A stretch of 64,000 nt of DNA from Mesocentrotus franciscanus (lineage: Eukaryota > Echinodermata > Echinoidea > Camarodonta > Strongylocentrotidae): NCBI GenBank assembly GCA_037976565.1, contig CP137668.1, positions 6,012,496 through 6,076,495 on the forward strand, read 5' to 3'. This document shows, piece by piece, positions 50,719 to 61,546 of the stretch (position 1 is its first letter; each line of letters begins with the position of its first letter). The notes under the pieces were generated by a model. That model saw nothing but the letters and a program-made list of their open reading frames with translations, searched no databases and was not told where the DNA came from. The translations under genes were made by a program, and so were the position numbers.

Positions 50719-51757
50719 ATTTTTTTTCTTTCAGTGAAAGACTTTATTCAGTCATTCGCGAACAAAAGCAACTCAATGAGATTGCAACAAATATATTCCA
50801 AGGATGCTATTTATATCTCTTCCATGTCCTCCCGAATAAAATATTTAAAAATCAGTTTGGAAAAAAAAGGAAAACTGCAATCACGTGGCCAAGCGAATAA
50901 TTCCTTAAAAATGAATAATTGACTGGCTTCCTTCTCGTGGCGGTCACGAAATTGGTAACTCGCCCCGTGATTGGTCGGGGAAATGGGGAATTGTTTGGTC
51001 AGTAACGTGATTTTGGCATGCATGATGCTATCGCCCTGGGATTTTTTTAAATTTTTCATCTCATTCTTCACAATTGAAGCAGAATTTGATACGTATATCA
51101 TATACTTGTCGACCCAATATTGCGCACAGGTCTTTTTTCTTCTTTTTATTGTTTTTCTTTCTTTTTTCTTCTTGGTGTTGTGCGAAGGAAATATTGATCG
51201 ACTACACGTCCGATCACGTAGAAAAGTCACGCGATGTCGACAGCTTTTTATTCGACAATCATATCACTATTTTTTCCGTCATACCTCTGAATTCATTATG
51301 CTTAAGTCTCTTTCACACAAACCGCAGTAAACCGGCGCGATTTACCGCAGCATATAATGTGAACGAGCCATTATTCTTCTCGTTTTTCTACTGCATCAGA
51401 TGATTTCTTTATTCACTCTACAATGAATATACAAATTAAATCGCTTTGATTACTTTTTATTTCCATATATATGCGTTATCCTTTTTTTTTTGTCACTCGC
51501 TATTTCTGGAATATGGAAAATTTAAATTAATTGGCCGCCAGTGAGTTAACACGTGACTCCATTGCCTCTCCAAATCTGACTTACATAAGTGTAATACAGA
51601 TCGGACATTTTCAACCGGCATAATGAATCAAGCTATAAAAACCACTTTCCCACCCTGTCCACGGAAGGCAAATGAGAGGATGGAAATGCGATTTAAAGCC
51701 AACTCTATTCTACATTTTTGTCGCTAACTTCCTTTTCGTTCATTTCATGCTTTCGCG

Positions 51758-51788
<31 letters not shown>

Positions 51789-51875
51789 GAGAAATTTGCG
51801 TGGCTAGGCGATACTTCGTTGGGTATTTGTTAGCTACCATGAGGAAAGGGTTGGGGGCATGCTGATGAAAAAGTG

Positions 51876-51909
<34 letters not shown>

Positions 51910-52157
51910 GTCTCTCTCTTCCACTTTCTCTTTCTTTTGTATTCTCACTAGTCATCATTATCCACCGTCTTTCAGTATTTGGGGAAGCAAAATCCCGAGT
52001 TGGGATCCGTTGACATATTTTAAGCGAACACTATCTCTTTATCAAATAATGTTTCACCCTGTAAGCAAATTACATACTCTAAGCCAGCGAAAGTGCTGGA
52101 AATGACGATCTTTAATACATACCGTTATTTCTCCCCCTTTTTTTCTACTATACTTAG

Positions 52158-52307
52158 ATCGGAGCAAACATCTTATTGTATTTGTGTGCCATCATCTTGG
52201 GTTGTGTGTGTTACCTTGTATCCGATAAGCAGCATCGTATGGCCTTCCTGGAGACCAACGAGTCCCTCAAGACGAAGCTCACCATCCAGGAACAGGCCGC
52301 ACAACAG
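52158..52307 (+). CDS. ADCY3: Adenylyl cyclase type 3-like, coding exon 2 (TM6 and coupling helix)
   Basis: A 150-bp exon (50 codons, phase 0 on both sides) with acceptor tacttag and donor CAG|gtgagt. It begins IGANILLYLCAIILG, the sixth membrane segment, which completes the first membrane domain. It then encodes a charged helix (HRMAFLE ... LKTKL ... EQAAQQ), the signalling helix that joins the membrane bundle to the first cyclase domain in this family. The LYLCAI core and HRxAFLE motif match what I know of ADCY3. The open frame around it is short, so this exon is found only by homology and splice sites. It is separated from exon 1 by a 5974-bp intron. Confidence 0.93.
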
Positions 52308-52668
52308 GTGAGTACCGTACGAATGTGATCTTTGAGAGAGTCTTCAAAGCCCTGTGTTGCCATTAAAGGCGCACCGGTCGCAGGTGTGGTCTTCAAAGTT
52401 ACTCATGGCTTTGGGTTGTACTGTATAGGGGGCACCGCGCGGTTCCACCGAAGTCTTCAAGAGTTCTCAAGGCTATGGGTAGCACTAAGGAGGAACCAGT
52501 TCCACTATGGTCTTTAATATTCTTCAAGATCCTGCGTTGCACTACAAGCGCCAGTGGTGACCCGATATTTGCTCTAGTTCTTTGAAATGTTCTAGTATAT
52601 TCGACAAATGGTACTACTGTAGTAACGATGTCGTCCGTCCTTCCGTCCGCTGGTAACAAATTTAATCT

Positions 52669-53110
52669 GGTTTCCGTTCGATAACTTTAGTAATGTTTGA
52701 CGGATTTTAATGAAATTTGATACGAAGGTACATGGTATCAAAATACAGCCTAAGTTCGATTTCGGAGTATGTAGGTCAAAGGTCAAAGGTCATAGCTCAT
52801 TACATATGCAAAAATAGCTAATTATAGTATCCGAAAATGTGGTTTCCGTTCGATAACTTTAGTAATGATTGACGGATTTTAATGAAATTTGATATGAAGG
52901 TACCTGGTATCAAAATACAGCCTAAGTTCGATTTCGGAGTATGTAGGTCAAAGGTCACAGCTCATTAAATATGCAAAAGTTGCTAATTAAAAATTGCTAA
53001 TTATGTACATGAGAAATAGCTACAGTAATTATGTATGCAATAATGTGGTTCCGTTTGATTACTTAAGTAACGTTAAGTAATGTGGATTTTGATAGAATTT
53101 CTGACGTATA
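52669..53110. repeat. Tandem repeat, 172-bp period, two copies plus a degenerate third, in intron 2
   Basis: TTTCCGTTCGATAACTTTAG occurs at 52671 and 52843. Shared blocks include GACGGATTTTAATGAAATTT, CAGCCTAAGTTCGATTTCGG and GTAGGTCAAAGGTCA. A shortened, diverged third copy starts near 53047. The unit resembles dispersed repeats I have seen in other invertebrate genomes, but I cannot name it. Confidence 0.88.
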
Positions 53111-53635
53111 TAGACCATTTGTACCCGGCGAGGGGATGCTACGCTTTGCGTTGACTTGTTTTCTACTTTTGACAAAGTTTACTTTTAAGCGAAATATCAC
53201 CCTAAATATCTATATTTGGCAACAATTGGAAGCTGTTGCTCTTTCCAATATCCTGTTATACAATCATTCTTCTTCATGACATTGTCGTAAAACTGACGAG
53301 ATTTTATCCACTGTTTTGCGCCTAGCATTGTAAGATTTAAAGGGACAATGTGATGTGCCAGTAGTGGTGGGGGTGGTGGTGTTAGTAGTGGCTTTGGGGA
53401 TGTTGGTTAAAGTCTGTTTTGCTGTTACCACCTATCCCTTGATGTCGGCCATATTGGAAGGCCTACACTTCCCAAATTAAAGCATCCATCATCTGAAATA
53501 GGAATGCATGACTTAAAACATTCATTAATTTGAGTACAGACATTAATCAGTTGGTTTATTCCCTTTTCCACTTGTACGGATGACTGAACGCTTTTTAATT
53601 CAGTTCTATTTTCTTTTTCTTTGTTTAAACTTTAA

Positions 53636-54191
53636 AGGGATAGTTGAGTTCTTGTTTAAGACTGCAAATGCCTTCAAAGTGTATGGTTATTGCTCTTATT
53701 CTTATTTATGACATTTATAGTTTTCTAGTGCCCTTTAGAACCTAAAATTGCTATGAAGGTAATTTTAGACCCCAAAATGTGTGAATTTAGATTGAATACG
53801 ATCATACCAATTCAGCTCCACTTTCAAATAAATACGGTGACCGTTAATTAATTAATTAATTAATGATAACAATACAAGGGCCGGCTGGTTGTGCGGATTA
53901 TAACCAACACGAAAAAGCCAACAAAAAGCCAATATTGACATTGGCTGGAATAAAACGTATAAGGCGCTATCTCGTTTTTCAAATTACCGAATATTTGTGG
54001 GGCACCACAAATATTAGAAATGGTTATATTTATGTTATATTTATGGATATTTTAGCCGTCTCTTAACCGATTTTGATCAAACAAAGATGATTTTGTCATT
54101 TCAATTGTATATTCTTTCAAATTTGACATTCAGTTTTTCATTATCTCACCAAAAAGTGTAGCGCCCTCTGCAACAAAACTCAACTATCCCT
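53636..54191. mobile_element. MITE family F, TTAA-flanked, within intron 2
   Basis: A 556-bp element with ends AGGGATAGTTGAGTT and AACTCAACTATCCCT and TTAA at 53632-53635 and 54192-54195. The terminal 15 bp are a perfect inverted repeat, and the AGGGA start matches the T2-type 5'-AGGRR rule. There is no coding capacity. Confidence 0.85.
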
Positions 54192-54707
54192 TTAACAAGC
54201 ATGCTGGCATTCATCTTATTAGTTGGAGGTCATGTGAAATCAGTGGCATGTACTTTGATGGATAATTCCCATTACTGCTTTGCTTTTAATCAATTTGTTT
54301 TAATGATGAAATTTGATACGAAAGTGTTAATGTGAAATTCTAATGTGATGTAGTTTGAAAACATTGGCATACGCAATTTTACTTCGTTGTTGAAAGTGCT
54401 TGAAAATGTGAAGCTGAAAACAAAAGTTCCATCTATCCACAAGTTCCGGGTGTGGGGGAGGGGGGGGGGAGAGGAGATTTCTCAGATTTTATTTTCTGGG
54501 CTACGACCTTACCATGGAATGCCCATAACGATGCAGACTTACTTTTTGTCAGTCTGCATTCAGTCTGTATTTGTTCTTGTGATATTTTACATCTGACAAC
54601 CCCCGCCCCCATTTCTTTTCGTGTTCGTCACGTACTGTTAAATTCTGAAAACGGGAGACCTCCCACTATGTCTTAATATAATGAATTCAAATTCTGTCTT
54701 GATGCAG

Positions 54708-54826
54708 GAGGGACTGTTGCTATCTGTACTTCCCAAGCATGTTGCTGATGCCATGGTGATGGATGTTGGGAAGAAAAATACTGGTCAGTTCAATCGCATC
54801 TACATTAGACGGCACGAAAATGTCAG
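54708..54826 (+). CDS. ADCY3: Adenylyl cyclase type 3-like, coding exon 3 (start of C1a catalytic domain)
   Basis: A 119-bp exon with acceptor gatgcag and donor CAG|gtgagt. It encodes 39 residues plus two bases of the next codon (AG|, expected Ser). The motifs [14 protein letters not shown] and [13 protein letters not shown] are the conserved entry to the first cyclase homology domain. In the family the next residues are the metal-binding ILFADIVGF segment, so the splice falls just before the first catalytic aspartate. I searched 54827-64000 by eye for that segment and did not see it, so exon 4 lies beyond the window and intron 3 is at least 9.17 kb. Exons 1-3 together give about 312 residues of an expected roughly 1100-1150. 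Confidence 0.93.
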
Positions 54827-55270
54827 GTGAGTCCATCTTATTGAATTTGATTTGAGACTGTAGAGTTGAGTTATTTTTTAAAGTTTAAGGACAGGTTAAG
54901 GGCCGGGGAGGTTGGGGTGGTGGCAGGGGAGGGAATTGGTCTCTTCAAAAATACCGTGACTGATATTTATGATGATTCGCATTAATATGCCCCTCTATAT
55001 CCTAATACTGAATGTATTCTAATTAGGAATTAACCCTCTTATCTGCCCACGAAGTACAAGAGAAAATGATATCAGGGTTTATTGTTCACTTCGTGGAGGA
55101 TATGGAGGATAACTTCTTGACAGACACAGTTAGCCCATTAACTACTTTGTAGGTTGCAATTTATGATGTAGCGTTTTTAATGAGCAATTGGTGTATTCGA
55201 TATAGGCCTATGTAAACAAATTGCTGAAAGTTGGTACACCTTGTGTGAATCGAAGAGAGAGAGAGAGAGA

Positions 55271-55312
<42 letters not shown>

Positions 55313-56261
55313 GAGAGAGGAAGAGAGGGAGAGAAAGAGAGACAATCTGCGTTGTCCTGGGGATGTCAACACAAATCTAATTTAGCTATGGATGTATCCA
55401 ATAAAATAAATGTACTTGAATTTTTAAATACAATTCACACAACATTTTGAAATGATATATTGTTTAATGTCATATTCAGTATGATGGCAGATTTACTTCA
55501 GAATGTCTATTTTTTCAATGGTCACTACTACCTTTAAAACAATTCGAAGCTGGAAGAAATTAGAGAAACGATTTATCACACCCGATGTGCCGTTCCGTAA
55601 ACTTAAGTCATCGCGGAGCCTGTGCATAACAATGTCGGCCTAATAGGTTTTGAATTTGATTCCTGGTATAAGAACAACACAAATCTCAGATAATAAAACA
55701 GAGTTAATGTATAATTTTAAGGCTACAATTGTGTAATTTCTGCCTTTCGAATTTCATTTAAAACATAACATTTCTGAGTGACAAGCAAAGATGACTGAGA
55801 ATAACTGGATTTATATGGATCACAAGAACATCTCTTGTCCGTGCATTTGTCTACCCATGTCGGTGTATTTCAGATATGATTGTGGTTTCAAGTTTTCATA
55901 TCATAGAAGACACTGAACTGGTGCAAACAACACAAATGACTATTCCCCGTAACGACATACATCGAATTTTAGATGACTTAAAGTTGAGGTCTGTTTATGA
56001 TTGTAAATTGTCTGTTAAAGAAACTGTTTAGAAGCAATTGGGTAAGGTCGATTATGCAGTACATATTATTGATGTATAGGTCTATTCTGAAGTTTTTGAA
56101 TGATCAAAATCAAAATAAATTGACTCAGCCTTGTTGAAGATCACATGCACTGCACACATAAATGGGCATATTTCTAATACCAAGGCATATCAAGAGCAAT
56201 CCTTCTATATGAGGAGACATTACTAATGTGAAATTCTTCCTAATTGACAAACAAATAATGA

Positions 56262-56750
56262 GAGGTGTCTTAGTCGAGTGGTTTAAGCAATAAGCACTTG
56301 ACTTGAAATTCAAAGGTCGTGGTTCGATCCCCGACACGGCACTAATGTCATTTGGCAAGGCATTAATCTTCATTTGCCACACTCGACCCAGGTGAGGTAA
56401 ATGGGTACCTGGCAGGAATTAATTCCTTGAAATGCTAGAGCGCTGTAATGGCAGCTAGGCTAAAGCCGGGGTAGTTGTTAGTGCACCTCGGAATAGCATT
56501 AGGGACTTTTAGATTTACACGACGAGAACGTGGACCGCCACGTGTGACATCCTTTTAAGGTAATGTGACGTCCTTTTAAGGCACTGCCGGGCACTGCCGG
56601 GCACTGCCAGTGCCCACTGCCAGTGCCCACTGCCAGTGCCCACAATGCCATACGCGGCAGTCTACGCTCTCGTCGTGTAAATCTAAAAGTCCCTATTTCT
56701 AGATAGACGACGCCCTAGAAATGCCTTTTATTATTTATTATTATTAAAAC
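56262..56750 (+). mobile_element. tRNA-derived SINE, nearly complete, interrupted by a MITE
   Basis: The head resembles a tRNA with A box TAGTCGAGTGG and B box GGTTCGATCCC. It is followed by a body shared with two other copies in the window (TTTGGCAAGGCATTAATC, CATTTGCCACACTCGACC, GGTAAATGGGTACCTGG) and a tail ending in TTATTATTTATTATTATT. A 192-bp MITE sits at 56502-56693. The body may be a conserved SINE domain of the Nin-DC kind, which I cannot verify here. It is not a functional tRNA gene because the tRNA-like region runs straight into the SINE body. Confidence 0.82.
56502..56693. mobile_element. 192-bp MITE inserted in a SINE, TA duplication, internal minisatellite
   Basis: Ends GGGACTTTTAGATTTACACG and its complement, with inverted arms of about 40 bp ending near 'accgccacgt' and 'acgcggcagt'. 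TA is found on both sides (56500-56501 and 56694-56695), as for Tc1/mariner-type targets. The middle carries short repeats of GGGCACTGCC and CCCACTGCCAGTG. Removing the element rejoins the SINE tail as gcat-TA-tttctag. Confidence 0.8.
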
Positions 56751-57164
56751 TAACGATGTTTTACTTTTTATCTTTACCATAACTCAGCCCTCTATTCAAA
56801 GTAAATTTCTTTCGATTTTTAATTTTATTTATTAGAGGATGAGATTACCTTTAAATTTGACAATCTGGAGGGGAGTGAAATCATCATCTCGCAGAGCGTT
56901 AAGTAACATTTCGCCACCGAAAACTCGACACGTATTTTGTCACTCGCAGTGTGTGAGCAGGGAGATGCCCTGGTGTGAGCGTGTTTCTTGAGAATCATCT
57001 CTTTAAAATGCCAGCTACATAATGGAGTGATACAATCATGTGCGTTTGTGTTTCAGGAGAAAGAAAGGGATACTTTCTCATTCCATGTATCATTTCTATT
57101 TAGCATGTTGAGTCCCTGCTACATAGGGGTAGTAGATTACTGTGCAAATATCTTTGTCCAATAG

Positions 57165-57465
57165 ACCATTTTTGTAATGTAATTAAATGTAATGCACACA
57201 TCTTTGTTAAGTGCCATGTTACAAAATATTTCATTCACCTGTTATGAATGATTGTGTTTCAAAAGTCATAATGCGAATCGCATACATTAATTGTTGCTAG
57301 GTAGGACAAACATTATGGCTTGTGCTACCTAACACCAAGTAAGGTATGCAATTCGCTTTCTTATTATTGAAATGCAATTATTTGTAACAGGTGGATTGAA
57401 TAAGTTGTAACGAGGCACTTAACAAAGATTTGCGCATTAAATTTGATTGTATTACGAAAATGGCC
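57165..57465. repeat. 301-bp fold-back (near-complete inverted repeat) in intron 3
   Basis: The left half 57165-57315 and the right half 57316-57465 are imperfect reverse complements along nearly their whole length. Paired landmarks are CCATTTTTGTAAT with ATTACGAAAATGG, ATCTTTGTTAAGTGCC with GGCACTTAACAAAGAT, CACCTGTTA with TAACAGGTG, and CTAGGTAGGACAA with TTGTGCTACCTAA near the centre. It is a likely MITE of the fold-back type. The family is unknown and the target duplication is not clear. Confidence 0.8.
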
Positions 57466-57580
57466 AATTACATTAAAATCTTGCGCAGTCTGCTCTTGTC
57501 ATTTCAGCAGAATGTAATGATATCGTCGTTATTGGTGTAAATAGGCCTGTGTTATTATACCTCACCATAATAGAAAAGAT

Positions 57581-57627
<47 letters not shown>

Positions 57628-60600
57628 GGAGGGGGGCGGGGTAAGTTGATACCACGTTCTGAGTGTCGCTTGTTAATAATACCCCACACTTTCTGAGACG
57701 AAAAATCTTAGTACAGTATTAAAGAATAGAACTATCGGGATACTAACCACAACATTCACGTATCTTTGAATTTTAATGTAGCAGAAGAGTATCTCGTTGC
57801 CAACGAAACGCGCTGAACTTTTTAGCGATGTTGAAGGTTGCATTTTCAATAGATTTTAGACGACATTTTCTTATGTATAGCAGTAATAATTGCACTTAAT
57901 CATAAAATAAGAAGCTTTAAGAGGTTTATGACGAGTTTATTCCATCATCTTCAGTATCATGTAGGCTGAGGATTTCACTCAAGGACCATGATTATAGGTG
58001 GAATTGGGAACAAGACATTATTTGTCAAGCTTGTGACCTCTCCCGTACTTACACATCTTCATAAGTGCCGTTACTCTATCACGGGTAATACAGTATTCAT
58101 TATATCGAGAGCTTTGCTTTAAGAACATGTATGTTACCAGTGGCGTAGCCATGACCCAATCATTTAGGGGGAATTGACAGTATTGAGTTGGGGGGTACCG
58201 GTCTCCTTTGTAGAAGAAAATGCGAAATGTCAAGGCCAATCAGAGAGAGGGTGTTCGAAGTGCCCCTATCATCTTCTTTCGACGTGTCGTTTCCCTTCAT
58301 CCCTTCTTTTTATTTTTCAACCTTTGTCATTCGATGGGAGAGGGGAGGGGGGACTACACCTTCCTTCGCAGCTACACCATTATATGTGATGATGACGTAG
58401 GAAAATGAAAGCACAGCGGATGTTCACAAGTGCCCTCGAAACACGTGAAATGAGATTAGAACATGAAAGAAGGTTAAGAAAACTTGACAATTCTGTTGCA
58501 TTTTCATGTTCTTGGCCTCCAACATAGTGCCATTTAATAAGAATGATGCTATGTAACTTTTTTTTGCGCCAAATCTACTAAATTACATTTAAGCTGTTTT
58601 ATGCATAAGTCGGCCGAAAAAAAAAAATCATTTTTTTGACTGCACATTTTATTTTCTTCATTGTTGTGATTTATACTGTCTACAATAAAATGTTAAACAA
58701 ATAATCAGCTTTATTTTAATAGTCCAATGTCGGAGGTTTTGATTGGAAACTGTCTCACATAGGGCCTTCAAATTGATAGGAAACCTTCATCACGGCAGTG
58801 GGACCGCTCCCAAGTGTCCGTAAATCTTGAAAATCCGCTCTTTACATGAAATGGAGTGATGCTATCGCGAAGTGATAGATGAAAAGAGCTGATAACCTTT
58901 TCCAGATTCCATTTCCAGACCCCCGCTCTCGGCTTCTCAAGCGGCTAATAACTTGACTTCTTCTTCCCTTCTCCTCCGTCTTGCTAAGGATTTTGATCGA
59001 CATTTTAACTCACTTTTTTATTTAAAGACGGTAGGCCGTCAGGCTGTTATTACGCACATGATGAACCAATTTGCTATTCATGTGTATATCGTGTCTCTTT
59101 TATATACATGTGATTATAGTATGTTGTATATCAGCGTATATAATTATGTTTTGCAGTACATATGATATTTCCATCTAAAAACAGAAAGTACTAGACATGT
59201 TATTTAAAATTCGATTAAGAAGGGTATTCATAATTATGAGTGATGTATATATGCCTTGGCTAATGGCTGTGTTGTTGCCATTAAAAAGGCAATTAAAAAG
59301 CAATTTGAAACGTCAACTCAAACATCCATTGTAAGATTGTGTTTAAGCTCACAAACTTGAGTTTTGGATGATTTGAACTGCCGTAAATTTAACGAAAGCG
59401 ATTCGCTTATGAAAGAAATAAAAATCACGGCTTCTTTATGCCTATTAATGAAATCACTATTTCAAACTGGAATTAAAAAAGAAGCGTGAAGCAGATGGAC
59501 TCGTATTGAGGCGGTGTATATTTGCGATGTGTCAATGTGAGTGATAATTATTTAATCAGGTTCTGACATCGCTTATTCAAAATGTCTGGAGGAATAAATC
59601 TAAGCGACAATACCAGCCAGATAAGCAAGAGTGTTTCATCTGTCAGCCGAAGAATTGGGTTACTAAATTGGGTCGTGCGAAATTGTGACAAACATCCTTG
59701 TTTTTTCTTTCCTTTTTAGACACCTTTTTCATTGAATACAAAAATCCGATTACATCTTTTTAATCATGATTAATGTAATGAACTGGATTGTTGAAATTGT
59801 TTGTGTCGTGTGTTGTGCAAAACTATGACAAACATCCATTTCCCCTCCTTTTTTGACACTTTTTTTTGTTGACCAAAACCCCGATTATTATTATACCATG
59901 GAAGTAGAGTTATAATACTCAAAGCTTTTTATTTGACTCGAAAGTAAATGGAGCATAGCTAATCCCCACTGTAAACGGAGATACTGGACATTTTGTTAGG
60001 ATACTGCATTTCTGTCGACAATTATTTTGAAAAGTGCTGGTAGTTATACTGTAATGTTCTGGTTAATTTGTCGGCATACTGGCTTTAGCTGCTCCCTCCA
60101 TTGGAGAAAGTGGTAATGCTCATCGATTATTAAATTTATTTTATGTAGTGAAGATGATTTCAGTTATCGGGGGCTTGGTTGTACTGGGGTGGTAAAGTTA
60201 ATTCTATCCTCAATGCCCATGTACTTGAGCGTATCTGGGCAGACACCTTAAGGCGTCAATCAATTTTCAGGAGAGGAGAAGGGAAAACGATATGATCGGA
60301 AGTAAACCGTTTAATGATACACATTGTGATACAATATCAGGGGAGGGGTGGGGTTAATTCACTTCATGACCATGGCTCCTTGTCACACACACGCACCTCC
60401 CACACACACACACACACACACACATACGTGCGTGTGCGCAAAATCAACCATTATGATTACATCCAATGTATATAGCAAACAGCGAGATTTGATTTTCATC
60501 CCTCCTCCTTCCTCCTCCAGAAAGACTGATGTCCTTATACGGTGTTAATCAATACGACTATCGATCGATACATTTGCCCACTATTTGGTCACCAGTCTCC

Positions 60601-61070
60601 ACGTAATTGGGGAGACGCGCGTCCAGAAATTGATTTGTTTATATAAACAATAAAAACGAGTATTTCTGGAGCCACATCCCACGCGATATCCTTATAATTT
60701 GATAAAACTGAGATATTTTGAGGGCTTTATCATGATTAAAGGGAATTGATAATATTGGAAAATGCACACGGAGCGAAGTGGATAGACATATCCAAAATGA
60801 TGGAACTATAGATATAAGATAAGAGTATGAGTGTATCAGTTTGGTTTATGTTGATGAGCTCTTTAATTGTTATGGATGCGCGAACAGTCCTCTTCTATTT
60901 ACACGACACATACAATCATATTTTGCCCCTATAAGCATCAACGTGAAAGTTAGCAAATTATTAGAAGGAATAGTTTAGATCATGCTCGAGAGATAGAGAA
61001 AGGAGAGAGACATAGATAGATGAATACGTGCTAATAGATAGATAAATTGTGTGCGTGCGTGTGTGAGTGT

Positions 61071-61112
<42 letters not shown>

Positions 61113-61507
61113 AGGGCTCGGGGATCTCAGGAAGATGTTTACCATTAATTGCAAACAGCATAATAATATATGCACGCGTACTATTATGTGCGTGAGGGTG
61201 TGTGTTTATGTAGCTAACATGGCTTTAACTTTCATTACAGAGGGGCTATATATATCTGAAATCTCTAAATGATTCATTAAACACAATCAATAAGATATCA
61301 TAAACCCATTGTACTCTTTGTGAAATCAAGTATTATTAATTCCGCATTAAGCCATTTCGGCTTGAATTACCTGCTGACTATAAAATCTACAGATACTCTC
61401 AAGTTCAAGGAAACGTGTTTTTTTATCGTATGTTTATTTTTATATCGGGATATTATGAAAAAGAGGAAAGGCAAATAAGGATATGCATTAGAACCTGAGA
61501 GTTTGAG

Positions 61508-61546
<39 letters not shown>

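Larger units (their letters stand above)
46184..52157 (+). other. Intron 1 of the adenylyl cyclase gene (5974 bp)
   Basis: Bounded by gtaatc at 46184 and tacttag at 52151-52157, phase 0. It contains a 66-bp tandem repeat (46622-46819), a minus-strand SINE (about 46955-47213), pyrimidine-rich CT tracts (about 47971-47998 and 48110-48265), an ATC run (49414-49446), a 91-bp tandem pair (49587-49772), a 243-263-bp direct duplication (49776-50018 and 50456-50718) and CT/GA runs at 51757-51788 and 51877-51920. No additional exon is convincing. Open frames at 50659-50922 and 50811-51230 look like chance. Confidence 0.85.
52308..54707 (+). other. Intron 2 of the adenylyl cyclase gene (2400 bp)
   Basis: Bounded by gtgagt at 52308 and gatgcag at 54701-54707, phase 0. 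It holds a 172-bp tandem repeat (52669-53110) and a TTAA-flanked MITE (53636-54191). A lone TTTAAAGGGACA end occurs at 53336-53347 with no visible partner. The rest is unremarkable AT-rich intron. Confidence 0.85.

Noticed and set aside
53336..53400. Additional TTAA MITE starting TTTAAAGGGACA
   Set aside because: No matching inverted end was found downstream or upstream, so it is only an orphan end or chance.
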